From NCBI RefSeq assembly GCF_014356525.2, contig NC_052510.1:59507274-59571273 (forward strand): 64,000 nucleotides of DNA, given 5' to 3'. The position numbers and the translations under genes were made by a program. Positions within the stretch are counted from its first letter, which is position 1. Each line of letters begins with the position of its first letter. This DNA is from Nilaparvata lugens. Lineage: Eukaryota > Arthropoda > Insecta > Hemiptera > Delphacidae. Below the pieces are notes generated by a model, which worked only from the letters and a program-made list of their open reading frames with translations, searched no databases and had not been told where the DNA came from. Below are positions 11,751 to 23,604 of this stretch, piece after piece.

Positions 11751-12388
11751 TCCTATACTATAAAACGAGCAATTTCTGTTTATATGTTTCGATGTTTAAA
11801 TGTTTGTATTTCATCGGATCTCGAAAACCGTTCTAACGATTCTCACCAAATTCAGAACATAGTAATTTTATAATAAAAAAATCGATTACACTAGGTCTCA
11901 TCCCTGGGAAAACTCGCTGAAGGACATTAAAAGGATAGTTATTTTTCATCCTTGGATAAGCAGCTGATAATAATTATTTGGTCGTCTGTTGATGATGGAA
12001 GTGAGTGAGCGAGTTCATGTGTGTGGGACTGTGTCAAAATTATGACTCAGCTGTTGAACTTTTGTAATCATTCAATCAGGTACTTAGTGCCGGTTGCAAA
12101 AAAGCCGGGTTATTTTCAATCCTGATTAACTCCAGTAGATCCATCTTTTTTGGAATGGTCTTCTCTGATTCGGTTCACGTGAAATTAATCAGGATTAAAA
12201 TTTTACCGGCTTTTGTGCAACCGGGCTTTTGTGAGGGGAATTTTTGCATTCCTCTGGGAATTAATCTCAATTTACTGTGATTAGATAGAACATTTTCTGT
12301 ATAAACTATTAATGTTATTATGATTTCTTCTTTCGTAATAAATTTTTTATGATTTTGTACTCCAGAGCGAAGCTCGGTCCCCGGTATT
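11751..12388 (+). mobile_element. Helitron-like repeat, family A, copy 2
   Basis: It starts TCCTATACTATAAAACGAGC and ends at GCGAAGCTCGG-TCCCCGGTATT. It is longer than the other copies because a palindromic MITE (12085-12235) lies inside. Confidence 0.6.
12085..12235. mobile_element. Palindromic MITE (CCGGTTGCACAA type)
   Basis: The termini GCCGGTTGCAAAAAAGCC and TTTTGTGCAACCGGGC are inverted, with internal arms TCCTGATTAA and TTAATCAGGA. Related copies lie at 21985-22120 and 35338-35490. Confidence 0.65.
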
Positions 12389-12956
12389 ATGCATTAAGTT
12401 ATCAACATTTTGTTAATAACTTTGGTGTAAACGCGGCTTTACTCTATGGTATGTTTCACTGAAAAAAATTTAAAGGTTAGCTCAAGATTTGGTGGATAAT
12501 TAATATAGTTATCAAAGTTAGGATAGCAGTTTATATAGGTTATCATCGAGGAAACAGTACGTTCTTTGAATGATCGAATCAAATAAAAGGGTTAATTGAG
12601 TTGAACTTCCTGTAAAACCTACTCAAAACTCTCTAAAACCTGTCCAAAGACTATTTTTGTTCCAGGCTATTCTGCCTCCTATTTATACACGATAAAGATG
12701 GCTCATTATGATAACCATGAGCACATTTCCATATTAAACTACCATTTAATTCAAGAAGTTACAATTCATGGGAAAAACCATAGAGTGTTTCAAAAGAGTT
12801 TCATGCTATTTCCAGTTACTTCAAACTTTTGAAGCTAGAGGAAAGCAGTTGAAAGCTTGAGAATTTGAACAGCACCATCAAATGTTATGAAAGTAAAGTG
12901 TACTGAATAATTAAGAGGAAAAAATTGAAATAATAAAATGGGGCAGTCTCTATTAT

Positions 12957-13302
12957 CATAGAGAAACAATAGCGTAAGTTTTACTGTTATCTCAAGCCGA
13001 TTACTGTCGATTATTGTCAATTTTCACTGTTTTGTTGTTCGCAACTTTTACTGTTATCTCAAGCCGATTACTGTCAATTATTTATTTATTTTATTCATGG
13101 AGACAACAAGCCAATTATTGTCAATTTTCACTGTTTTGTTGAAGTGATAGTGTATGAACGGCACAATTTGAGAGACTACCAGCGTCACACAGCTGCATAG
13201 GAAAGAACTACGTGAACTATCGGCTTGGGATAACAGTAAAATTTGCGACATAAACGCCCTATACCATGGGATATCTACTTAATATGCTATCGTTTCTCTA
13301 TG
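12957..13302. mobile_element. TIR MITE (CATAGAGAAACAATAGC family), copy 1
   Basis: CATAGAGAAACAATAGCG and its complement bound the element, and CTATTAT flanks both sides (12950-12956, 13303-13309) as a 7-bp target duplication. Inside are inverted CAAGCCGAT.../...ATCGGCTTG segments. An extra internal duplication makes it longer than the copies at 23347 and 43316. Confidence 0.7.
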
Positions 13303-13309
13303 CTATTAT

Positions 13310-13715
13310 TGAGAGTGAGCTGAAAGTCTGGCAATACGTCTGTCTCAGTTCTATTTGCATCAATCTAATTGCAACAAATCGAACTAGAAAAACAATTCGG
13401 ATCCCAAGAAAACAATTATGTGGTTAGATATATTCTAGAGAGTGAGCTAGAAAGCTGATTATTCCCCTTATTATTGCATCAATCCCATTGAAATAAATTG
13501 AATTATTCCCGTATCCAAGAAAACAATCATGCATCAATCTTATTATTGCAACAATCCAATATTACAATAAACTGAGTTATTCCCGTATCCAAGAAATCAA
13601 TTACGGTTGAATCCATTCTTGAGAACGAGCTACAGGGCTAATAATAATTCACTTTATTATTGAATTGATCTAACTGCAATAAATAGAGCTATTCCCAAAA
13701 CCTAGTTATTGCACC
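13310..13715. repeat. Degenerate tandem repeat
   Basis: Units begin near GAGAGTGAGCT or GAGAACGAGCT at about 13310, 13440 and 13622, with TTATTCCCGTATCCAAGAAA inside. About 3-4 diverged copies follow the MITE at 12957. Confidence 0.7.
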
Positions 13716-14259
13716 TTGTGAAATTCCTATGAGGCTTCCTAGACAACCACCTGTAATCAACCGAGAGCTTCCACGTTGAACGCACACGTGATGTGGCTCA
13801 CCAAGTATGGCTTCCCCCGCTCAACTCAATGTCAAGTTGAGTTTGCTTCATTCTCTTTAAACTAATACATATTACTACGAACCAGGCTTGTGAACATATT
13901 TCGAAATGGATATAGAGGGATTTTTATTCGAAAGTCAAGTGCAGACTTTAGTGTTTTTATTTGAAACGTTCTCGGAAATAGGACGACTTTTTCATTTGCT
14001 GACGTAGCGGAATTGAATGGAAGAGTTTATCTATCTCTTGAAATGGATTAGTGATAATTTGTTGCTTTGGAGAAATCGAATTCTGAATATGATGAAATGA
14101 GGAATTGCGTAGCCTAATCATGGTGGTAGCAAGGACTCAAGCTGTGTCTATGATTGACTTGAGTTTATTCTTTATTGATTCATACAATTAGTATATCATT
14201 AAAATGATAGGGACAGGAAAAATAAGGTAACTTATTCTTCAAGCCAATTTTTTCCTTAA

Positions 14260-14430
14260 TCTTTGCTAAGAGTCTCCAATTCTATTCAGATATGGTGAGA
14301 AATATCAATACAAAGAGATGATTCTGCTTACGACAAACGTCATTCGTGAAATCTCCTAATCTATTCAGACATGGAATATCAATACAAAGAGAAGCATCTG
14401 CTCATGACAAACTTCATTTGTCGAACCCCA
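14260..14430. repeat. Two-copy tandem duplication
   Basis: TCTATTCAGA(T/C)ATGG and AATATCAATACAAAGAGA occur at about 14282/14310 and 14352/14365 in the same order. Confidence 0.65.
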
Positions 14431-14879
14431 ATTGGGAATAGAAAATATAATTCTATTGATGGAATTTTCCAATCAAGGTTCTGAAATCATGATGAAAGGT
14501 TTCTCAATCTGATAAGCAAGAAATTTGCTTACACTATTTTCAAGTTTTTAAGATGATGATAAATAAGTTTACTTTTGATAGACCTAGTACCTTTCGATTC
14601 TATTAATTCAGAGGTTGCATGCACACTTCTTTTCATGATTCAATCCGAAACTGAATTTCAAATTTTTAATCTATAATTGAATTTATAATAATTTAATAAA
14701 CACTTCACCTTCAGATCGCTAGACCTAACTGAATCTGCCTTCTCTCTATACTTCCTTGATTCTAGAAAACCTGAAATATCATAAAATTGATGAATAATTC
14801 ATCAATTTATCATAATTATTATGAGGTGTATTGAGACAATTTCATAGGTGAAGTATTCTGCACACGTCGTAATATCTGT

Positions 14880-17190
14880 ATTGATGTAAGCAAGAATATT
14901 TATTAAGGCTATTGAAGAACTAGATTGAATCCTGAAAAATCTGAAAGAGTATGAGAAAAATGTGATAAAACTATCGACCATTGCGAAAAACTAGCATTCT
15001 CCATACATCGTGGAAAGCTTACCAACCAACAATATTGATGAAGGCTTGAAATAAAAACTAGATTAGATCCTGGAAAATGTTAGTGAGTATGACTGAAATG
15101 TGATAAAACTATCAGACACTGCAAAAAACTAGCACTCTTCAGACGTCGTTGAATGCTTATACAAACCGCATGAATATTGATTGATAAGGGCTTGAGAAAA
15201 ACTAGATTGTATCCTGAAAAATCTCAAAGAGTATGAGAGAAATGTGATAAAACTATCAGTCACTGCAAAAAACTAGCACTCTTCAGACGTCATTTATTGC
15301 TAATACAAACCGCATGAATATTAGGGGCTTGAGAAGAAATTAGAAATATTGATAAGGGCTTAAGAAGAACTAGATTTAAGAAGAACAGTTTCTTAAGAAG
15401 AACTGTCAACCTTTGCGAAAAACTATCATTTTTCAGATGTCATGGAAAGCTTACCAACCATGAATATTGATGAGGGCTTGAGAGAAAAGTTAGATTAAGT
15501 CCTTAGAAATCTCAAAAAGTATGAGAGAAATCTGATAAAGCTATCAGTCACTGCAAAAAACTAGCACTCTTCAGACGTCATTTATTGCTAATACAAACCG
15601 CATGAATATTAGGGGCTTGAGAAGAAATTAGAAATATTGATAAGGGCTTAAGAAGAACTAGATTCAATCCTGAAAAATCTCAAAGGGTATGAGAGAAATG
15701 TGGAAAAACTGTCAACCTTTGCGAAAAACTATCATTTTCTAGACGTCGTCGAATGCCTTCATCAACCGCATGAATATTGATGAGGGATTGAAAGAAAAAC
15801 TAAATTAGATCCTGGAAAATCTCAAGTAGTATCAGAAAAATGTGAACCACCAACCATCGCGAAAAACTATCATTCTTTAGAAGTAGTCGTGGCATGCTTG
15901 GGCTATCAAACGAATAGATATTAATGAGGGTTTCCGAAAAGCTAGATTAGATCATGAAGAATCTCAAAGAATACCCTTGGTATTCAATAAGTTTCCCGAG
16001 GAATACCACCTTTGCAAAAAACATTTTTCATAACGAGTAACGCAATAACCATTCTCCAGACGTCGTGGAATGCTTACTATTTGCATGAATATAGATGAGG
16101 GCTTGAAAGAAAAACTAAATTAGAACCTGGAAAATCAAAAGGAGTATCAAAAGAATGTGATGGAACTACCAACCATCGCGAAAAACTATCATTCTTTAGT
16201 AGTTGTCGTGGCATGCTTGGGCTTTCAAACTCATAAATAATTATTAATTAGGGTTTCAGAAGAGCTAGATTAGATCATGAAGAATCTTGAAGAATACCCT
16301 TGGTATTCAATAAGTTTCCCGAGGAATACCACCATTGCAAAAAACATTTTTCTTAACGAATAACGCAATAACCATTCTCCAGACGTCGTGGAATGCTTAC
16401 CATTTGCATGAATATTGATGAGGGCTTAAGAACAACTAGATTAGATCCTGAAGAACCTCAAATAATACCCTTGGTTTTCAATAAGTTTCCCACGGAATAC
16501 CACCTTTGCAAAAATCATTTTCCATAACGAGTAACGCAATAACAATTTTCCAGACGTCGTGAAATGCTTACCATTTGCATGAATATTGATAAGGGCTTGA
16601 AAAGAACTAGATTAGATCCTGAAGAACCTCAAATAATACCCTTGGTTTTCAATAAGTTTCCCACGGAATACCACCTTTGCAAAAATCATTTTCCATAACG
16701 AGTAACGCAATAACAATTTTCCAGACGTCGTGAAATGCTTACCATTTGCATGAATATTGATGAGGGCTTAAGAAGAACTAGATTAGATCATGAAGAACCT
16801 CAAATAATACCCTTGGTTTTCAATAAGTTTCCCACGGAATACCACCTTTGCAAAAATCATTTTCCATAACGAGTAACGCAATAACAATTTTCCAGACGTC
16901 GTGAAATGCTTACCATTTGCATGAATATTGATGAGGGCTTGAAAAGAACTAGATTAGATCATGAAGAATCTCGAAGAATACCCTTGGTATTCAATAAGTT
17001 TCCCGAGGAACACCACCATTGCAAAAGACATTTTTCTTAACGAGTAACGCAATAACCATTCTCCAGACGTCGTGCAATGCTTACCATTTGTATGAATATT
17101 GATGAGGGCTTGAGAGAAACTGGATTAGATCCTGGAAAATCTGAAGGAGTATAAAAGAAATAACTTGATAAAAGTACCAACCATTGCAAA
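14880..17190. repeat. Diverged satellite array, 138-171-bp units
   Basis: GCGAAAAACTA or GCAAAAAACTA starts at 14983, 15121, 15265, 15415, 15553, 15721 and 15859 (spacing 138-168). From 16358 a clean sub-array with CGAGTAACGCAATAAC at 16358, 16529, 16699, 16870 and 17041 repeats every 170-171 bp. AGACGTCGT and GCATGAATATTGATGAGGGC recur in most units. No coding is seen; it lies in the 18 kb intron. Confidence 0.92.
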
Positions 17191-17219
17191 TTATCACTTG
17201 CTCTCGTTGCACTATCACT

Positions 17220-17560
17220 ATTCCCGTCCTGATGAATTGAGATCAATTTCCTTGTTTGGAACGCTTTTCACTAATGGCAGACGCGACGCTTTACTAACCG
17301 ACGCACCTAAACCGGGTCCTGGGAAACGTCGGGGATCCAAGACTGGAGTCTCGCAAGTATGCACTGAAATGAGTCCGGGGACCGCGTGAGATACAAGTAG
17401 CCCACGACGAGATGAACCCTGGTTCAGTGCATCACAAATACCATCTGGGGACCATCTCGTGATGCGCCAACCCGAACTGAGACCGGGACCCGGCTCACGC
17501 ATGCGCAGAAAGCTTGCGTCCTCCGCGATCGATTAGACGGGGTGACTTTGCTGGGGAGAG
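17220..17560. promoter_or_regulatory. CpG-rich island with NRF1/EWG-like site
   Basis: A sharp compositional change follows the end of the 171-bp satellite. The segment is CpG-rich and contains CGCATGCGCAG at 17498-17508, a near-consensus NRF1 (insect erect-wing) site. Short frames run on both strands (to about 94 codons) but resemble no family I know. It may be a promoter, an untranslated exon or a decayed insert. Confidence 0.3.
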
Positions 17561-18011
17561 ATTCGTGGGAAGCTGTCAGAATTGGTTGGGTGGGTGGTTT
17601 GTGTAGGATGATAGGGGGATGGTGACAGGGTAGGTGGAATTAGGGTGAGATGCCTGGCTCCCTGATACAGCTTCACAACATCCACTGGTTCAGAACATCC
17701 ATAGCTTCACAGCTTCCAATCTCTCATGATGTTGGGTATATGAAGGGTGGTTGGTGGGAGGGAGATGGAGGGATGATGAGAGGGTTGGAGTGATAGAAAA
17801 GGAGGGTGGATGTGGGAGGAGTGTGAAGGAGGGAGAAAAAGAGAGGAGAGAGAAGAAATTAGGTATAAGGAGGGAGGCGTGAGTAGGAGAGTGGAAGTGG
17901 AAGATGGAAGCAGATAAAGAGAGAAATAAGAAGGCAAAAGAGATGATGAGTTTGAAGAAGAATAAGGGACGATGAACTATTATGATGAAGAAGAAGAAGA
18001 AGAAGATATTG

Positions 18012-18105
18012 ATTGATTGATTGATTAGCTGCCTTTATTAATAACCTAGGAGATCGAAGTTAGGGCGCAGCCGGCCCTCTCTTACACTCTCCAATACAAT
18101 AATTC
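18012..18105 (-). mobile_element. LINE 3' end with (TTGA)n/(TCAA)n tail
   Basis: The tail is read at 18012-18028, followed by CTTTATTAATAACCTAGGAG and GCGCAGCCGGCCCTCTCTTA. The body recurs at 40946. It is 5'-truncated on the minus strand. Confidence 0.45.
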
Positions 18106-18394
18106 GCAGTAAAACGGAAACACTGTACAACAAATAATTATAAGATTGAGAAAACAGTAGGCTGCGAGTACTGCTCGCAAATAGTAGGCGAGTACTGCTA
18201 TTGGTCAAGGGCATGAACGCCTGCCATTGGCCCAGCTAGACAGTCTCCTCCCACTCAATGGTGTCACAAAATGGCGGCTTAAGCAACAGACTCGTCATGA
18301 TAACAAAATTTACTTTCAGTACAAAATGAGAACCAAGAAAACAAGTGAGAGATAATAAAACAAATATGTAAAAGGAAAAACTATTGACTATATG

Positions 18395-18557
18395 CCCTTG
18401 ACCAATAGCAGTACTCGCCTACTAGTATAAATTCTGCTGCTCTTGTATTCAGTTTTAGTTTATTAGAGATTGACAATGGTGTAATAACCGAAACCGGTCT
18501 TTCTAAGTATCAATAAATCTGTGGTTTTTTTAAATTTTCTTAGTCTTTTTCATTTAA
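18395..18557 (+). mobile_element. ACCGAAACCGGTC repeat family, copy
   Basis: It contains GAGATTGACAATGGTGTAAT, AACCGAAACCGGTCTTTC, ATCAATAAATCTGTGGTTTT and the terminal TTCTTAGTCTTTTTCATT. The GCGAGTACTGCTATTGGTCA segment also occurs inverted at 18187-18240. The GGTGT...ACCGAAAC layout recalls Penelope-like element ends, but this is tentative. Confidence 0.5.
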
Positions 18558-19745
18558 TAAGATAAGATATTTATTGATAATTCTTACAAGGTTGTTGCCT
18601 ATGGTAAAACATTTATTCACAAAAAATTGACAATATAAAATCAAATCAAACTTTAATAATTTTATTCAACAGTATCAATCAGTTATGAATATAAAAGATC
18701 AACAGAGAGTGGTCGGAAAGGTAATTGGAAGATGATGAAAGATGGAGGGGAAAAAGTGATAATGACGAGGGTTGAAGGAAAAGAACGTTAATGAAGCATG
18801 AAGAAGGATGGACGAATCAGCAGAGAAAGAGAGAAAAACAGGACTGAGTTCAGGAGTCCGTTAGTGGTGGGCTTTACTACATCACGTAGTGGTCCTACCC
18901 TAAAATTTACAACTCATGCAGTCCTGCAAACAAATTTCACGTGGTGCTGACTGTGTATTTAGTCCAGCCTCCGCTTAAGTTGTAGTTCCCATACGAAATT
19001 CAGATGTCTTGAATCGCTGGTGAATGATTTTCCGAATTTGATGATTGATGTAGTCTTGTCTTACTAATTGAACATATATTATATGTAATGATGGTAACTA
19101 CAATTTATGATCTTGCAATTGTTCAAATGCTAATGAATAACAAACTATTATTGATAATAATATATGTAATGAAATGTTGTATGATGATTATCAAGAATGA
19201 TGGACCAATACTATTCAATTTTGAATTTCATCTCATCAAGTGATCCAGATATTGAAATTGTTGTATATATAAGCTGTAAATATTGCATGCAATAGAATAT
19301 GGAATGGATACTCTGACTTAATGTCAGTTTCATTTCTGCCAACACAAACCTTTATGACAGTAAATGTATAAGTACTTCATTCAGTTCTACAGGGCTAAAT
19401 AATATTGTTGATGGAAGGATGAAGGTGTAGGGCTATAGTAAAGGTTCTGGTATAATATAATGAGAGTATAAGTACATCTATATAATGAATTATACATCTA
19501 TACTATCTACATCTATATTATAATTATAAAATAGATAACTTTTTGTTATTATAAAAAACGACTAGCAGTCAGTATTTTACAATAAATGAAATTATCACTC
19601 ACTGTAACAACAAGATCTTTCGGCAGGTCCGCCATCTTCTTGGTTGTCAATAGAATTATAATAAAATAAAATGTTCAATAAAGTTGTCAATAAAATATAA
19701 TTATATTACGTTTTGAAATTAATAAAATGATAGAATAATATACAA

Positions 19746-19796
19746 ATTATAATAACTAGTTTCGGTGATCATACCATCATCAGGTTATCATACATT
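19746..19796 (-). repeat. Penelope-like terminal motif with hammerhead-like core
   Basis: The minus strand reads CCTGATGATGGTATGATCAC then CGAAACTAGT: CTGATGA, a GGT...ACC stem and GAAAC in hammerhead order. Penelope-like elements carry such cores in their terminal repeats. Stem III was not demonstrated. Confidence 0.35.
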
Positions 19797-19830
19797 TTAA
19801 AAAATTCATTATGATAAATATGACACTCAC

Positions 19831-19994
19831 CTTTTTGTTCTATCTCGATGCCACGCTGACACCAGCAGTCGACGTTCCATATCCTCATCATTCAGCTCCA
19901 AGGAGAATTTGTGGTCGAAACGCGGATTGTTCGAGTCCTTACGAACGCACGTTCGATGGAACGTCCGTTCAGAAGCTGAAGGAATAAGGCACAC
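19831..19994 (-). CDS. C2-RGS gene, exon 6 (core of the C2 domain)
   Basis: The acceptor TTTTTCTAG precedes 19994 and the donor AAAAG|GTGAGT follows 19831. It holds 54 codons plus two bases, phase 0 in and phase 2 out. The peptide continues VCLIPSASERTFHRTCVRK, then DSNNPRFDHKFSLELNDEDM and ERRLLVSAWHRDRTKR. The N-P-x-F element, the F-x-L strand and the R-R-L-L-V-x-x-W strand are standard C2 landmarks. The E-D-x-x-x-R-R-L-L-V-x-x-W order matches RGS3-type C2 domains as I recall them. The acceptor region is tandemly duplicated just upstream, which creates a decoy AG 228 bp away. Confidence 0.9.
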
Positions 19995-20346
19995 CTAGAA
20001 AAACCAGAAAGTTGTGAAAATGAGTAAAATCAGTCAGATTATGTTCATACTCTAACACAAGTGAAAAACAATGAGAAGTTTATCTCAATTCATGAATTTC
20101 ACTCCTGAAACATGCAGACACTGATAGAAATGAGTGATTGATCCAAAATTGAATCATGAATTTCACACCTGAAACAAGCAGACACTGATAAAAATGAGTG
20201 GCTGAGGCACACCTAGAAAAACAGAAAGTTGTAAAACTGAGTAAAATCAGTCAGACTATGTTCATACTCTAACACAAATGAAAAACAATGAGAAGTTTAT
20301 CTCAAGTCATGAATTTCAAACCTGAAACAAGCAGACACTGATGGAA
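19988..20346. repeat. Tandem duplication spanning the exon 6 splice acceptor
   Basis: GGCACACCTAGAAAAAC occurs at 19988 and 20216, 228 bp apart, followed in both by GAAAGTTGT...AAAATCAGTCAGA. The first copy holds the exon 6 acceptor and first codons; the second is a decoy acceptor. A CATGAATTTCA...CCTGAAACA.GCAGACACTGAT subrepeat occurs three times. Confidence 0.85.
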
Positions 20347-20767
20347 ACTGTATTTATATATCTGGTTATTTTTATATCTGGTTATTTTTGTATCTGGCTA
20401 TTTTTATATCTGGTTTTTTATGTTCAACGTATCTCCAAAACGGCTCTAACGATTTTCACGAAAATTGGAACATAGTAGGTTTATGATATAGAGATTTGAT
20501 TGTACTAGGTCTCATCCTTGGGAAAACTCGCTGAACGACATTAGAAGGATAATAATTATTATTAATTATTATTCATCCTTGGCTGAAACAGCTGTGGATA
20601 GTAAAAAAGTGAGTGAGCGAGTGAGTATGTGAAAAATCAAAATATCGCATCCCCGAAATTCATAAGATGACGTATAAGCTGTGAAATATAAACACGATCA
20701 TTTTAGAGAATTGTGTTCTGTTTATCAATAAATAAAAATAACGAGCGAAGCTCGGTGCCCCGAAATT
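20347..20767 (+). mobile_element. Helitron-like repeat, family A, copy 3 (5' truncated)
   Basis: It lacks the TCCTAT start, contains repeated ATCTGGTTATTTTTATA and GCTCTAACGATTTTCACG segments, and ends with the AGCGAAGCTCGGTGCCCCG hairpin end. Confidence 0.6.
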
Positions 20768-21140
20768 CTGTATCTTAATGTTTGTGTACAAACACAGATG
20801 AAATAAGCATTGCATCAGCTGATGGAAAGTGAAATGCCGGTGTTCGTGGTGCTCAAGTCTGTACCTAGCTCTACATACTAGTAAAGAATGATGATTAATG
20901 GAAAGTTTATCGCGGTCAATTTTTATTACAGCAACAACAAGCTGTATCAATTTATTCAGAAGACATCACCTCAAGATATTAATTAATTTCTTCAAAAACG
21001 GAGATCTGTTATTCGTTAAGAAATGAAGAGTTTCATCATGGATATGAATAAAATTCTCCCTTTTCTTTCATAAAATGGAATAACAGTACCCTTTAAAATT
21101 AATAAAATATTTGAAAACAAGAATACAAATTGTAACCTAA

Positions 21141-21182
21141 CTACTAGTTTCGGTGATCACACCATCGTCAGGTTATGAAAAT
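21141..21182 (-). repeat. Penelope-like terminal motif, diverged hammerhead-like core
   Basis: The minus strand reads CCTGACGATGGTGTGATCAC then CGAAACTAGT. It is the same layout as at 19746, with CTGACGA instead of CTGATGA, so probably decayed. The neighbouring 21204-21725 frames are short and unrecognised. Confidence 0.35.
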
Positions 21183-21916
21183 AAATGTTTACTAATGGTT
21201 TTGTTATTTTAAATAGAATTCATACATTTTAAAAAAGTTTTCCCATCTGCAAATTGATTGAGAATAAATAATTGTTGCTTCGGGAGAATCGAACTCCAAA
21301 CAATATGATAAAATGAGATTTTGCGTTGTTTGTAATGACCCTTCAAGGTAAGAAGTCACTAAAAACAAGGATGATATTTCAAAGGAATTCAGTAATGATT
21401 GTATACAAATACTTATGAGAAGGATAACAAAATTGGAAGGTAAACATAGTGAATATAAAGGCTTCACAAGAAAGAAAGTTTCCAGACAATCAAAATTCAA
21501 AGATTGTTCGGGTACACGATTTATATCCAAGGAAAACGGATGAAAGTGATTTTCTGGAAAAGCGAGTGGAGAAGGCTCAATTGCACTCGACTGGTTCAAA
21601 GCAGGATGTTTCCTTCAGCAGTTCAGCTTATTCTGAATGAAACGAACTCAGACCTCTCTGGAAATCCGAATCATTTCTCATACAGTTCGCGATGGAAAGG
21701 TATCTTCGTTTTGAAAGATGGCTAAGGAATCGGGTCAAATTCTCGAAGAAGGATAGGGTGACTTTCATATCGATCTGATTCTAACAGCTCGTTGAAAAAC
21801 ATGGAAGGTCTTCCATACTTTTTTTTCAATATTAAATTTATAATGAGATTTGAGAAAACATCTAATATCAAATTTATGCCAAACAAGATCATCCATATTT
21901 TGAATCATTGTTTTGC

Positions 21917-22190
21917 ATCATTGGAAAAGAATCGACATCAAATATCAAATTTATGACTGACAAGATGACTCCCATTGACAATCATTGTGCCGGTTGCACA
22001 ACAGCTGGTTAAATTTCAACCGTGATTAATTTCACGAGAACCAATTAGAGAAGGCGTTCTTGAAAAGACGGCTTCTCTGATTGGTTCTCATGGAATTAAT
22101 CCCGGTTAAAATTTAACCGGAACAATGATTGTCAATGAAAGTCATCTTGTCAGTCATAAAATTGATGTCGATTCTTCTCCAATAATGCAA
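21917..22190. mobile_element. Palindromic MITE within a larger foldback (about 270 bp)
   Basis: The inner element (GGTTAAATTTCAACCG and its mate) is like the 12085 copy. The flanks CATCAAATATCAAATTTATG and GACTGACAAGATGACT recur inverted to the right, so the arms total about 125 bp. Confidence 0.65.
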
Positions 22191-22445
22191 GACAATGATA
22201 AAACAAGGCCTTCGTCTTGTATTATTGAAGAGATTTGAATCGAAATCAAATAATAGAATTTATTCCAAACAAGATGACTCCTATTTTGAATCATTGTCTT
22301 GTATTATTGGAGAGGTTTAGATAAAATTGAATTGGGATTGGAAAGAATCTGAATAGGATTGGAATATTTAGTGTATTTGTATTTGTATTTGTATTGTAGT
22401 GACTATTTACAGTTTGATATTTTTACTAACTTTGACAAATAAATG

Positions 22446-22695
22446 AATAGACTTTTTGTGTAGTTGAGAAGTTGATATTGTGGTAATTATTCATATTAAA
22501 TAAGAAGACTTAGAAATTTTCAAAACCACAGATTTAATTGATATTTAGAAAAACCGGTTTAGGTTGTTACACCATTGTTACTCCAGTTAAATCTCTGAGT
22601 TTATCAGAGATTGACAATGGTGTAACAACCGAAACCGGTCTTTCTAACTATCAATTAAATCTGTGGTTTTTGACAATATCTCAGTCTTATTATTT
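22446..22695. mobile_element. ACCGAAACCGGTC repeat family, inverted pair
   Basis: Two facing copies share TTGTTACACCATTGT and ACAATGGTGTAACAA around 22590-22605, forming a hairpin flanked by the family ends. Confidence 0.55.
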
Positions 22696-23346
22696 AAATG
22701 AATAAAATTGGAACCGAAAAATTGTACAGACCAAAAAGATAAAAATTGGCGTGAAGAATACCAGCATAACAGCTTTGAGGAGGATGAATCAAGTTGAAAT
22801 TACAGATTGGCGTGACGATTGCGTTGAATTATCCTATTGATTGTATCATAGCTGGGGTCAAAGGATCAGTCCAAGATTCTTCTTTATCCAGTATTGAGGT
22901 GGGAAATGATTGTGTTGGTATTTCTTCATGATTTCCCTAGCTATGGTCAATCTATTGAGTTGGTAATAATGATAAATGAAATATGCTTTCACGATATTAT
23001 AAATCACAAATTCTCTCGAATATTTATAGAAATAATAGGGTCTTATGTAGGCCTACCGTGCATTATACAAAGTTAAAAGATTATTATGAACTATCAGGAA
23101 CCCTGTGCTCCTAGATTTTAAAACTTGACGTTATGAAATCTTGAAGAATTGGAAATGGGCCTATAACCATCCTCGGTTAATTAAGAATCTATGTGCAAAA
23201 TTTCAAGTTAATCAGTCCAGTAGTATAGACGTGATGATGCGTCAAATATAATTTTCTTATCCCGTACGTGTATAAGCCAGTTCTTTCCTTAATGATTGCA
23301 TAGATACCAAGGGCTATATTCTAAAATGGTACGATGAAAATAGTGC

Positions 23347-23604
23347 CATAGAGAAACAATAGCATAAGTAGATATCCCATGGTAAAGGCCGTTTATTTCA
23401 CAACTTTTACTGTCATCTCAAGCTGATAGTCCACGTAGTTCTTTCCTGTGAAGCTTTATGACGCTGGTAGTCTCTCATATTGTGCCGTTTATACAGTCTT
23501 ACCCGGTCAAAACAGTAAAAATCGACAGTAATAGGCTTGAGTAAAAGTTGCGACCTAAACGCCCTATACCATGGGATATCTACTTACGCTATTGTTTCTC
23601 TATG
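23347..23604. mobile_element. TIR MITE (CATAGAGAAACAATAGC family), copy 2
   Basis: The inverted termini CATAGAGAAACAATAGC and GCTATTGTTTCTCTATG continue inward through AAGTAGATATCCCATGGTA. No clear target duplication was seen. Confidence 0.7.

Noticed and set aside
16358..17190. Centromeric alpha-satellite, from the 171-bp period
   Set aside because: Only the length coincides; the sequence is unrelated and the array is short and intronic.
19603..19635. Minus-strand AAG-ATG-GCG start with 11 codons (MADLPKDLVVT) before a GTGAGT donor
   Set aside because: Good Kozak context and donor, but its phase does not fit the C2-RGS transcript, which joins 19831 to 1678, and no partner exon was found. 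It may be the start of an unrelated nested gene.
21204..21725. 131-codon minus-strand ORF and overlapping plus-strand ORFs
   Set aside because: They lie beside a Penelope-like motif, overlap on both strands and show no domain.
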